24,404 nucleotides of DNA from a virus. The stretch's first letter is position 1. The number at the start of each line of letters is the position of its first letter. A model generated the notes under the pieces. That model did no database searches, was not told where the DNA came from, and was given only the letters and a program-made list of their open reading frames with translations. Where the stretch lies: IMG/VR virus record IMGVR_UViG_3300020410_000059, positions 1 through 24,404 of that record; one strand, 5' to 3'. This document shows, piece by piece, positions 13,526-21,870 of the stretch. The position numbers and the translations under genes were made by a program.

Positions 13526-14559
13526 CTTACAAAGAAATAACCTGGATGACCATCACCACTGGCAGGACCTGAACCATAAATTCCATTTCTGGATTGATAA
13601 CCCCACAGAACTCTATTATTACTATAACGAGATGTCTGAAGGTTTGATGGATTTGAGTGGTAATCAAATATTTTATAGTCGTTGTTATATAATCTAATAT
13701 GCTCCCATCCGCCAGGTTGCTCCCAGTTGTAAGGATATACATGAGAGACTCTAAAGTTTCCTTCTCGTCTGTCACCCTGACGACCATCCCCACCAGTATT
13801 TAAGTTACTATAATATTGTATTCCACCACGGTATTTAATAAATGAAGCATAGTTCCATGCGTCTCCACCAACTGTACCACCATTATATGTATCATATACC
13901 CCGCCTGGTGGTTGTGTGTTATTAGTTGCTAACCTGACATTTATAACTTCATCACCACCATTACGTGCTTCACATACTGCTCTAATAAATGTATCAGCAT
14001 ATTTTCTACCACTTGATGAACTATAATAAGTACCTGATACAGGAATATATGATGCACTCACACCATCAACTGTTTGAGTATATAAATTTGATGCCTCAAA
14101 TGTTCCATAATGATTATTGGATCCACTTCCTGCAATCATAACACATACCCATCCACCATCATAATTATCACAATCAACATAACAATAGGTTGGTGTTTCA
14201 TATCCTATTGGTTGTATCCAATAATAACCAGAGGGTCTATTAGCAAGTTTAATTTGTATTCCGTTAGCAGCAGGAGTTGCATAATCTCCAACAGTCGTAC
14301 CACCTGCACCCGCAGCACCTAGTGATTTCCATAGTACACCAGTATAAATTTCAAACGCATTAGTACCACTATTAAATCTAGTATCACCAATTACAGGACT
14401 TGTAGGTCTCTCTGCTGTAGTTCCTGAGGGTAATTGATGTGCAGCAGTGGAATTAAATTTTAATTTTCCTTCAACATTAAGAGTATGACCAGGCGATACT
14501 GTGATCTGTCCTAGTGTTGTTGCTACTCCTGCTAATTTACTGACTTGTACTTGACTCAT
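13522..14559 (-). CDS. Tail fibre with fibrinogen-like C-terminal domain (345 aa)
   Basis: Leader MSQVQVSKLAGVATTLGQIT, the shared module LPSGTTAERPTSPVIGDTRF (43-62) and NAFEIYTGVLWKSLG. From residue 109 the protein reads like a fibrinogen C-terminal or intelectin domain: GYYWIQP (111-117), CYVDCDNYDGGWVCVM (126-141), where family members have SGxYxIxP and CDMxxxGGGWT, and a short closing strand ending GYFFVR. The Cys126/Cys130/Cys139/Cys196 set could form disulfides. This fold binds acetylated or exocyclic-diol sugars in animals, with calcium. Here it would be the tip that recognises host surface sugar. It is 4 bp downstream of the 469-aa gene. Confidence 0.8.
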   Translation of the reverse strand: MSQVQVSKLAGVATTLGQITVSPGHTLNVEGKLKFNSTAAHQLPSGTTAERPTSPVIGDTRFNSGTNAFEIYTGVLWKSLGAAGAGGTTVGDYATPAANGIQIKLANRPSGYYWIQPIGYETPTYCYVDCDNYDGGWVCVMIAGSGSNNHYGTFEASNLYTQTVDGVSASYIPVSGTYYSSSSGRKYADTFIRAVCEARNGGDEVINVRLATNNTQPPGGVYDTYNGGTVGGDAWNYASFIKYRGGIQYYSNLNTGGDGRQGDRREGNFRVSHVYPYNWEQPGGWEHIRLYNNDYKIFDYHSNPSNLQTSRYSNNRVLWGYQSRNGIYGSGPASGDGHPGYFFVR

Positions 14560-14563
14560 ATTA

Positions 14564-15973
14564 TTATGTATTATCGAGTGTTAAAGGATACATTGCCCAA
14601 CCACCTCTAGTTCCATAAGAGGGATATGATAGTGCAGATGAATTAATATCCATCAATTCTAACAAATACCAACGGTATCCATACACGTTAGTAAAACTTT
14701 GGGATCTCTGTGATCCCTCACTACCAGAACCTGATCCACCAAAGTGAAGTCTTGCAATATATGTCCATTGTGTTCCTGTCTCTGTAAAGTTAGTACGGTT
14801 TATATCTTGATTGGATCCCCAAATATTTACATTACCAATAGCATTTGTATGTTTATACCATCTAACTCTATTAACTACTTGTCCGAAGGGATATGGAGTA
14901 ACCTTAATTGCAAGATACTGTGGCCAAGAGACATTACCTGGACTACTATGTCCTGTATGAAATGCAAAGTCGCTAGAACTTGTTGATGAAACATACTCTA
15001 AGAATGAACGTGTATTAGTTGTTGAACTTAAAGTTTCATCACCAGAAGGACCATCATTATATCTTAGTCCTTCAAATAATATTTCATTCTCTGTTCCTGT
15101 TAATGCACTATGTGATGTATCTCTTGCTCCTTCTCCTACTGTAAATCCTCCACCATTACCAAATGAACCAACTGCTCCACCTTCATTTGCTCCTCCTGCT
15201 AAATCTACAAATTCTTGATCCTTATATAATCTTAAATTAGTTGTCTGAGCATTGTATTGTATTGAACCTGTTTCTCTTGAGTTTGCATCATGTTTTGGAG
15301 TGTCCATACCTTGAACAAAATCACTGACTGATAATCCTAATTCTACTTGTGCACCATCCCACCATAAATTTCCACTACTAGAACCAGTAGGTCCGTTCAT
15401 TCTAACACATAAACCTGTTGTATTACTATTACTAAACGTAGCACTTCTTGAAACTCTCTGCCATGATGTTGTTACACCAAAAGTGGATGTATGAAAATTA
15501 GTATAATTACCTGAGTCATCTACCTCAAAAATGTATATCATACAATTACTCAAGGATCTATCGCCCTTGACATATATGCTAAATGTCCATTCCTGACCAT
15601 TTCTGGCAGGTGTTAAAATATAAACAGTACCGTTATTATATGAATTTGTATAGGCATCATTACCAGATAATGCCATTTTTAAAGGGAATCCACCTGAGGG
15701 TGAATCTGTAACTGTAGGGTCTCTACTTAATGTACATCTAACACCATCTATAAATCCTTGAGTTGCTCCACCTTGAGTATTTGTTGAAAAAATATCTAAA
15801 GGAAAGAATTTATGGGCGAAAAAATTTTTTGAATTACCTACAGGAATTCTTTGCCATTTCTGTTGAACGAAGCGAATCTCTGACCCTTGAGGTGCCAAAG
15901 TAGAGTCTTTGTCAACAGTGATTCTAAAATCTGGACTGTTACCTTGTAAGTTTGCAACGTTTAGTTGACTCAT
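14564..15973 (-). CDS. Tail fibre with CBM-like and F5/8-type-C-like domains (469 aa)
   Basis: Leader MSQLNVANLQGNSPDF. Residues about 45-213 resemble a carbohydrate-binding jelly-roll of the CBM4/9 kind: WTFSIYVKGDRS (129-140), TTSWQRVSRSATFSNSN (168-184) and LWWDGAQVELG (203-213). A degenerate shared module follows (NSRETGSIQYNAQTTNLRLY, 231-250). The C-terminal part (about 285-469) resembles a discoidin/F5/8-type-C domain: RVRWYKHTNAIGNVNIWGSN, then TQWTYIARLHF and YGYRWYLLELMDIN. Thus this fibre appears to carry two sugar-binding units on either side of the module. The start shares a base with the stop upstream (TAATG). Confidence 0.8.
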   Translation of the reverse strand: MSQLNVANLQGNSPDFRITVDKDSTLAPQGSEIRFVQQKWQRIPVGNSKNFFAHKFFPLDIFSTNTQGGATQGFIDGVRCTLSRDPTVTDSPSGGFPLKMALSGNDAYTNSYNNGTVYILTPARNGQEWTFSIYVKGDRSLSNCMIYIFEVDDSGNYTNFHTSTFGVTTSWQRVSRSATFSNSNTTGLCVRMNGPTGSSSGNLWWDGAQVELGLSVSDFVQGMDTPKHDANSRETGSIQYNAQTTNLRLYKDQEFVDLAGGANEGGAVGSFGNGGGFTVGEGARDTSHSALTGTENEILFEGLRYNDGPSGDETLSSTTNTRSFLEYVSSTSSSDFAFHTGHSSPGNVSWPQYLAIKVTPYPFGQVVNRVRWYKHTNAIGNVNIWGSNQDINRTNFTETGTQWTYIARLHFGGSGSGSEGSQRSQSFTNVYGYRWYLLELMDINSSALSYPSYGTRGGWAMYPLTLDNT

Positions 15974-16389
15974 TATCTAACACTCCAAGCACCACCGCTT
16001 TCTACTGTGACTGTGTATCCTGCTGCAATCGTTATCGGTCCTGCACTCATTCCGTTGGCAAACTCTGCACCTGCTGAAGGTCCGACTGTTATATTTTCTG
16101 CTATCGTTGTCGGGTTAGTACGAATTATACTATCAGTTCCTAATGAAGGTCCTCCTCCTGCTAATGGTGCCCAACCTGCACTACCTGTACCATCATCTGC
16201 CTTATAGATTTCAGCAGAGTCATTAGTTGAGTTGAAACGCATTGTACCAACTGAAACACCAGTAGGTCTTTGTGCCTGAGTACCTGAAGGCAACCTAAAA
16301 ATTGAGTTAGTGTTTAAAAAACTCAATGTAGTTATAATTGCACTTGTTGAAGTAGAAATTTGATTTCCACTAATTCTTGAAATAGCCAT
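15973..16389 (-). CDS. Minimal tail fibre (138 aa)
   Basis: The smallest fibre of the array. It has the leader MAISRISGNQISTST, the shared module LPSGTQAQRPTGVSVGTMRF (33-52) with SAEIYKADDGTGSAGWAPL, and a C-terminal beta-strand repeat ending SAGPITIAAGYTVTVESGG (115-133). That last segment (SAGPITIxxGxTVTV) is a very common terminal element of marine phage fibres. It lacks any receptor-binding domain of the kind seen in its neighbours, so it may be a short adaptor or fibre cap. It begins 4 bp after the 1318-aa gene. Confidence 0.82.
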   Translation of the reverse strand: MAISRISGNQISTSTSAIITTLSFLNTNSIFRLPSGTQAQRPTGVSVGTMRFNSTNDSAEIYKADDGTGSAGWAPLAGGGPSLGTDSIIRTNPTTIAENITVGPSAGAEFANGMSAGPITIAAGYTVTVESGGAWSVR

Positions 16390-16393
16390 GAGA

Positions 16394-19300
16394 TTAGATA
16401 GGTAGTTCTAATATGTGAATAGTATCAGTTGATAATGGTGCATCCCCAGATGAGAATACGACGTTAGCACCATTTGAATCGACTGTGTAGTTAGTTCCTG
16501 CGATCTGTGCTACACCATTGAGGAATACTAAGAGTGAATCATCAGAGTGTTTGATGCCTCCACTATATGTTGTGACTGCAAATGTTAAAGTAGTACCATC
16601 ACCTGTATATGATTTAGTAATATATTTGTCTGATCCAACAACACCTCGACCAGTACCAACAACGTCTCCATCTATTCTAACAGAACCATTAATTCTAACT
16701 CTGTAAGTTGCATCTGGAGATTCTCCTAAACCAATGTGACCATTGCCTGTAGTAGATATGTTAATATCCCCTGTGTCTGTTAAACCAAACTCTTTCCATG
16801 CTGCACCATAGTATATCCAACCTAATGATTTACCTGGTGTCCAATTAATATTGTAAACTAAATCTCCGTCAGCAGGTGTATCATATCCTGTGATATTAGA
16901 GAAGTCTGGTAGTCCACTTGCATTTTCTGGTGCTAGTAGAGTTTGTTTGATAACAGTACCATCTTGGTTGAAGTATGTAAGTTTCTTAGCAGATATGTTA
17001 TTAGTAAACGTACTCTGTCCTTGGAATGTGACAGGACCTGCAAAGATAGATTCTAACTGGTTTGATGCTCCACCAATAACAGTTATTTTGTCCGTTAGAA
17101 CCAACTCAGAGAATGTCTCAATGGTTGTGTTCTCTTCACCAACAACGTTTAACTGTGCAACGTCTTCGTTAGTGATCTGACCTGTGACTGGGTTGATAAC
17201 CTGATTACCAATGAATAGATCTCCGTTTGAGTTCAGTCCTGAGTAGAAAGAAACTCCTCCTTCTTCTTTAATTGACTGTGAGAATCTAATCTGGTTTTGT
17301 GATAGAGTTTCAACCTGTGTTTGAGGGAACGCTGTACTATAGTTACCTGGACCAAAACCAAGGTATTCAAACGTATGGTTTCCTGATCTCAGAATTGAGT
17401 GTCGTCTAAACTCAACGTTGATTGGTGCCACTGTACCATCATTGTTTTCTCTTATCTTAATCTTTCTTACTTCTTCGTCTCCTGCTCTTGCAGTTAATTC
17501 TACGTTAGATAGTCTCTTGTTAACTGAGTCATAGTTAGGTGTAGTACCTGGTTGTGTCCATCCTGTATCAGTTAGTAAGAATACAGTTGCTTCCTTAGTA
17601 ATTGATAACTTAGGATCTTTGACAGGTGGTGATGCACCATCTGTTGAGTTCACCAATCCGATAGTTTCATTGTCTGCAACAGAAACTGCAGCAGCAGGAT
17701 CAGCGATTGGATTATCTCTGTCAAATGTAGGATATACTTCGTTAACGTTCTGTGAGAACTTCCTGTCGTTAAAGTTAGATGTTGACGGTGCAATAGAACC
17801 GCATAGTAATGTTAGATAATATATTCCATCATCTGTACCTCTTACAAATGGTTGTACAACCTCAATATCATAGATGTAGAAACACTTAGTCAAGTTGAAT
17901 GATGTAGTATCACTATTCAATGGTTGCATAACATAACCAGAGAGGGGATCTCTTGGTAATGGATTAGTCTTATCTTTATCAATTACATATCTCACACGAT
18001 AAGTTCTATCTTGTAAGTCTCTTGGGTCAGGTATTCTCTTAAGAAATGTAGTTGGTGTGAAACTTACAGTATTATATGTTGTATTAGTTGATAGAGTTGT
18101 GTATATTTGATTATTAATTGAACTGACTGATAGATACCATCCACCGACTGATCCTGCTACACCATTAATTGTATATGTATTTTCATCATACTGTAATGGT
18201 GATCCAACAACACCTGCTGCTAATCCTGATACACTAGGACCATAAGGTGATATGCTTGCTGACTGTGTGCTTGCTTCAGTTGCACCCTGTGCTACAAGTA
18301 AACAGTTAATCTTATCTGCTATTGCACTAGCTCCTGTACCATCTTGTCTTGCTCCGACTGCAAAACCCTGTACTCTTGTTGTTGGTGGAGATGCTTGTAC
18401 TGTATAACCATATAGATATAGTCTTGTACCTGGTGTACCACCCTGTCCTGCGAGTGATGCGTTGATTGTTTTAGTTCTTTGAATATCAATGTTGACCCAG
18501 TTAATTGATGTCTCTTCACCAAAGATTACGTTTCCATTGACTGCACCAGTATTTGTTCCTGTAAGTGTAAGAACTCTTGTGCTTAAGTTTATATTTCCGA
18601 CTGTAGCTCCCGTTGCAATATTAGCTCCTGTTATAGTCATACCTTGTATGATACCATTAACACTACCATCATTTGCCAACGTAATAGTATTTGACCCACT
18701 AGCACCAGTAGCAGTTGTAGAAATAACATTTAAAGCTTTAGGTGGTATGATGTGTGTTAATGCACCTGCCTTGTCTTTAGAGAATGCTTTTGCTTTGAAA
18801 CCTGCTGATCTAAGAGCAGTGTTACCAAAGTTAGAGTTGGAGTTGGTGATTGACATATCACCACCGCTTAGTGCAGTAAAGTGACCAAAGTATCCAACAG
18901 CGAACACCGAAACCGCCTGTATGAATGAGTCATTTGAACACTTGATATGCTCATGTCCCCATCCTTTTCTATACTCAGCAAATCCATCTAGGTGTGCACC
19001 GTCTCCTGAGGTTGCTACATCATAGTTTCCAGTTGATGCATTATATCTTACAAATGCTCTATCGTCCTTCTGTAGTGATAGTCCAGTAAACTGTGCCACA
19101 ACCATTGATTTGAAACCAGTTGCTTTTGCACCGTTTGCATGCATACCATTCATACCCCACACTGATCTAAGTGATAGGTTAAATGCGTATGGTGATGCAG
19201 AGTCAACAGTATCAATCTCAGTCTTAACGGTGATGTTGGAACCTACAGCATTACCAGTTGGTTCACCTTGCATTTGGTATGTAAATACGTTTCCAGATGC

Positions 19301-20350
19301 AGATGTAACTGTAAATGAACCATTATATAATGCAGCATCAGGTTCTGACTGTGATCCAGTCGAACCAGTAACACCACTAACGTTGATGTTTACACCAACA
19401 GAGAATCCATGATCTCTTGGATCATCAAACTCGTCAACAGTAACAGCAGTAGCAGTCTGTCCATTACGTGTGATTTGTAGAACTCTGTATTCGTCAGATA
19501 TAGGTCCAACAATTCTGTTTTCCTCAACCCTTGCCTGTATTTGGTCAGTTGAAGGATCACCAGATGTATCAGGTATAGTTGCGAAAGCTTTAGATACTTT
19601 CTGATAATATATTTCTAAGTCTGTTCTTGATAATATGTTTGATACTGCAGAATAATCTGCGTTAGGAACTGTACCGTTTGCAATAAGAGATGATAAAGGA
19701 TTAAGACCATCAGCAAACTCAAAGCATGTAAGTCTGTGATGAGAGAATTTAGGTGCTAAAGTTGTGACTGAATCAGGTTTGAAATATACTCCCTCCTCTG
19801 CTCCATCGAAGAACGAGAACTGCCAGAAGTATGTACCACCAGTGACTTTGAAGATCGCTGTTCTTGGCGGGACTTGAGCGTCTGTATTAATACCTTGAGC
19901 TGGATATGTAGTAGGATAAGGAACATACTTAGGTATGATTTTAGTTCTTCTAAGGTCTGTTCCAACAACAGAACAACCTCTTGGAACAATAATACCGCCC
20001 TCAACCGAGTTATATTTGTAGAGAACATTGTTAGGAGAAGTTAAGTCTAGGTTTGAGTTAGCATCAATAGGTGCAACGTTTGTATATAAAACATCGCCAG
20101 GTCTATTGTCTACCACATACTCAGCAGGATAGAGCATGATACTAAAAGCATCAAACTCGTCATTACTTAAACCAACTCTATATGAAAATCTTGCTACTTC
20201 TAAAAATGCTCTCTGTAAGCTTTTAAACGGACGCAAAGCAGAGTTACCCCTGTTGTCAATCGCATCAGATGCATCGAAATCGTCTGGGTTGACATATATG
20301 ATACGTCCAGTTCTGGACGTAATAATATTCTTGAGTCTCGTTAGTGACAT
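16394..20350 (-). CDS. Large tail-fibre or baseplate-type structural protein (1318 aa)
   Basis: The longest gene of the window and probably a main adhesion or baseplate component. The N-terminal part (GRIIYVNPDDFDASD..., residues 15-29, then RPFKSLQRAFLEVARFSYR) is a well-known opening of cyanomyovirus fibre proteins and leads into what looks like a right-handed beta-helix: NNVLYKYNSVEGGIIVPRGC and TRTAIF-type turns. The middle has long Gly/Ser/Thr-rich beta repeats. At about 790-810 the segment RDLQDRTYRVRYVIDKDK is typical of this cyanophage family. The last 80 residues (YITKSYTGDGTTLTFAV..., LLVFLNGVAQIAGTNYTV) form a terminal beta module common in such fibres. A late promoter lies at 20370-20377 and AAAAGG precedes the ATG. 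Confidence 0.85.
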   Translation of the reverse strand: MSLTRLKNIITSRTGRIIYVNPDDFDASDAIDNRGNSALRPFKSLQRAFLEVARFSYRVGLSNDEFDAFSIMLYPAEYVVDNRPGDVLYTNVAPIDANSNLDLTSPNNVLYKYNSVEGGIIVPRGCSVVGTDLRRTKIIPKYVPYPTTYPAQGINTDAQVPPRTAIFKVTGGTYFWQFSFFDGAEEGVYFKPDSVTTLAPKFSHHRLTCFEFADGLNPLSSLIANGTVPNADYSAVSNILSRTDLEIYYQKVSKAFATIPDTSGDPSTDQIQARVEENRIVGPISDEYRVLQITRNGQTATAVTVDEFDDPRDHGFSVGVNINVSGVTGSTGSQSEPDAALYNGSFTVTSASGNVFTYQMQGEPTGNAVGSNITVKTEIDTVDSASPYAFNLSLRSVWGMNGMHANGAKATGFKSMVVAQFTGLSLQKDDRAFVRYNASTGNYDVATSGDGAHLDGFAEYRKGWGHEHIKCSNDSFIQAVSVFAVGYFGHFTALSGGDMSITNSNSNFGNTALRSAGFKAKAFSKDKAGALTHIIPPKALNVISTTATGASGSNTITLANDGSVNGIIQGMTITGANIATGATVGNINLSTRVLTLTGTNTGAVNGNVIFGEETSINWVNIDIQRTKTINASLAGQGGTPGTRLYLYGYTVQASPPTTRVQGFAVGARQDGTGASAIADKINCLLVAQGATEASTQSASISPYGPSVSGLAAGVVGSPLQYDENTYTINGVAGSVGGWYLSVSSINNQIYTTLSTNTTYNTVSFTPTTFLKRIPDPRDLQDRTYRVRYVIDKDKTNPLPRDPLSGYVMQPLNSDTTSFNLTKCFYIYDIEVVQPFVRGTDDGIYYLTLLCGSIAPSTSNFNDRKFSQNVNEVYPTFDRDNPIADPAAAVSVADNETIGLVNSTDGASPPVKDPKLSITKEATVFLLTDTGWTQPGTTPNYDSVNKRLSNVELTARAGDEEVRKIKIRENNDGTVAPINVEFRRHSILRSGNHTFEYLGFGPGNYSTAFPQTQVETLSQNQIRFSQSIKEEGGVSFYSGLNSNGDLFIGNQVINPVTGQITNEDVAQLNVVGEENTTIETFSELVLTDKITVIGGASNQLESIFAGPVTFQGQSTFTNNISAKKLTYFNQDGTVIKQTLLAPENASGLPDFSNITGYDTPADGDLVYNINWTPGKSLGWIYYGAAWKEFGLTDTGDINISTTGNGHIGLGESPDATYRVRINGSVRIDGDVVGTGRGVVGSDKYITKSYTGDGTTLTFAVTTYSGGIKHSDDSLLVFLNGVAQIAGTNYTVDSNGANVVFSSGDAPLSTDTIHILELPI

Positions 20351-20369
20351 TTAACTATCGCCTTTTAGT

Positions 20370-20377
20370 TATTTATT
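20370..20377 (-). promoter_or_regulatory. T4-type late promoter (AATAAATA)
   Basis: AATAAATA on the minus strand, followed by ACTAAAAGG, ends 19 bp before the ATG of the 1318-aa gene in a 35-bp intergenic space. It differs from TATAAATA by its first base. Confidence 0.6.
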
Positions 20378-20385
20378 GAGTGAGA

Positions 20386-21867
20386 TTAACCGCTTGCAGC
20401 GTTATCTGCTGCTGCACCTTCGTAGGTTCTTGGAGTAAATGCAGTTGATGCATCTTCAAATCCAATAAGAACGAAGTTTGCCTCTGCTGCAGCACATTCG
20501 ACAATCAGTCTTTCACCAGGACCGATTACCAATGATTTAATTTCTTCAGCAGAATCTGCAGCAAGTGTATTATCCTTACGGAGATACTCTTGTGTTTCTA
20601 CAGCAGTTGAAGCAACATCAATACTACTCACAGTCACTGCAGTTCTTGCTGCACCTGCTAATTTAGGATTATCTTGGAAAGTAGAACTCGTTGTAAAATC
20701 AGCAGATCCAGTTCCTTTGATTACGTATGCAGTTGTACCTGAGTAGCTACGGATAAATCCATATGCTCCTGCAGTTTGTGCAGTCACAGTATATGTCACA
20801 CCATTGAATAAGAAACTATCTGTGGAGTTTGTCCATGTACCTGTAATATCATAGACATATAATTCAGAATATACAAAGGCATTTGAAACTGTTAAGAATC
20901 TATCAGAACCACCATATGCAGAGTTACCTGCTGTACCAGTCGTTCCTTCATAAACATATAAATTACCACTCAGGTTCGTATCTTGCGTGAAATCATATTG
21001 AATGTATGCACCACTAGAACCTGCAGTTCCGTTAGTTGTCCTACCAGTAGTATATTCAGTACCATCATCAGAGTTTCCTGCTGTACCATCAGGACCCCAT
21101 TCTCCGTTAACAACTGTAGATAAACTAAAATCAAGACCAGATAATGATGAGTCTGCCACATTAAAACGATAAACTCTATCAGAAAATACTGTTAGTACTG
21201 TTCCCAAATATAAATCTTCAGTTCCACCAGACTCAGTAAATGTAAATTCATTAACTGCAGCACCGATACCACCAGTAGAAATAGTACCAGTTGCAGATCC
21301 AGATGATGATACACTATCACCTGCAGCAAATTCTGCACCAGATCCGTTGATAGTAGAAGGACCGATATAAACTGTATAAGTTCCTGATCCCTCAGCAGCA
21401 GCAAATATTGTTGCAGTTGTAGCGTTGGGTGCTGTTCCTGTGCTAAATGTCTCTCCTACAGCAAATGTACCCGAAGTGGATTCTAAGGTTAGGGCACGAA
21501 TTGCTTTGACTTTGACAACTACTTCAGTAAATGCAGGTAGATAAAATGATTCAAATTTAAAAGTTTTTTCTCCAGAAGATGATGTCAGTAAAGTACCTGC
21601 ATTTAATCCTGCGGATGCAGGTAGTGGTGTATTTAACGTCACCCTATAACCTGTTACTACATCACCTTCATGTAAAAGATAATTAGATGAACCTAAGGTC
21701 ATCTTTTGATCATAATTTTTAAGAGCAACATCATACGTAGTTCCTGATCCACCTTGCTCGTTTACAGTTAAAACTGTACTTGCAGATGAGTCAATAGGTG
21801 CTGAATACAATAATGTATTAGTAGCACCAGACGGTTTTGATTTTGCTAAAATTCCTTGTTTAGCCAT
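20386..21867 (-). CDS. Repetitive virion structural protein (493 aa)
   Basis: A Ser/Thr/Gly/Ala-rich beta protein with no cysteine apart from one near the C terminus (IVECAAAEAN). It opens MAKQGILAKSKPSGATNTLL, an N terminus typical of cyanomyovirus structural proteins. Residues about 235-340 contain the pattern RVYRFNVADSSLSGLDFSLS, then TEYTTGRTTNGTAGSSGAYI and NLYVYEGTTG, which is like a beta-sandwich seen in marine virus structural proteins. Residues 425 to the end (VETQEYLRKD...LVIGPGERLIVECA) look like a terminal receptor or trimerisation domain. It starts 3 bp after the previous gene. It is most likely a fibre, whisker or decoration protein; which one is not shown. Confidence 0.75.
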   Translation of the reverse strand: MAKQGILAKSKPSGATNTLLYSAPIDSSASTVLTVNEQGGSGTTYDVALKNYDQKMTLGSSNYLLHEGDVVTGYRVTLNTPLPASAGLNAGTLLTSSSGEKTFKFESFYLPAFTEVVVKVKAIRALTLESTSGTFAVGETFSTGTAPNATTATIFAAAEGSGTYTVYIGPSTINGSGAEFAAGDSVSSSGSATGTISTGGIGAAVNEFTFTESGGTEDLYLGTVLTVFSDRVYRFNVADSSLSGLDFSLSTVVNGEWGPDGTAGNSDDGTEYTTGRTTNGTAGSSGAYIQYDFTQDTNLSGNLYVYEGTTGTAGNSAYGGSDRFLTVSNAFVYSELYVYDITGTWTNSTDSFLFNGVTYTVTAQTAGAYGFIRSYSGTTAYVIKGTGSADFTTSSTFQDNPKLAGAARTAVTVSSIDVASTAVETQEYLRKDNTLAADSAEEIKSLVIGPGERLIVECAAAEANFVLIGFEDASTAFTPRTYEGAAADNAASG

Positions 21868-21870
21868 TTA

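Noticed and set aside
12649-13793. Minus-strand frames of 87 and 88 aa inside the LamG-like and fibrinogen-like fibres
   Set aside because: They are shadow frames of well-supported fibre genes.
1795-20354. Plus-strand open frames across the window (for example 1795-1980, 11400-11708, 16890-17180, 18489-18884, 22169-22540)
   Set aside because: All lie antisense to strong minus-strand genes or to the terminator, have no ribosome site or known domain, and read like reverse-complement shadows of repetitive Ser/Thr/Gly-rich genes.
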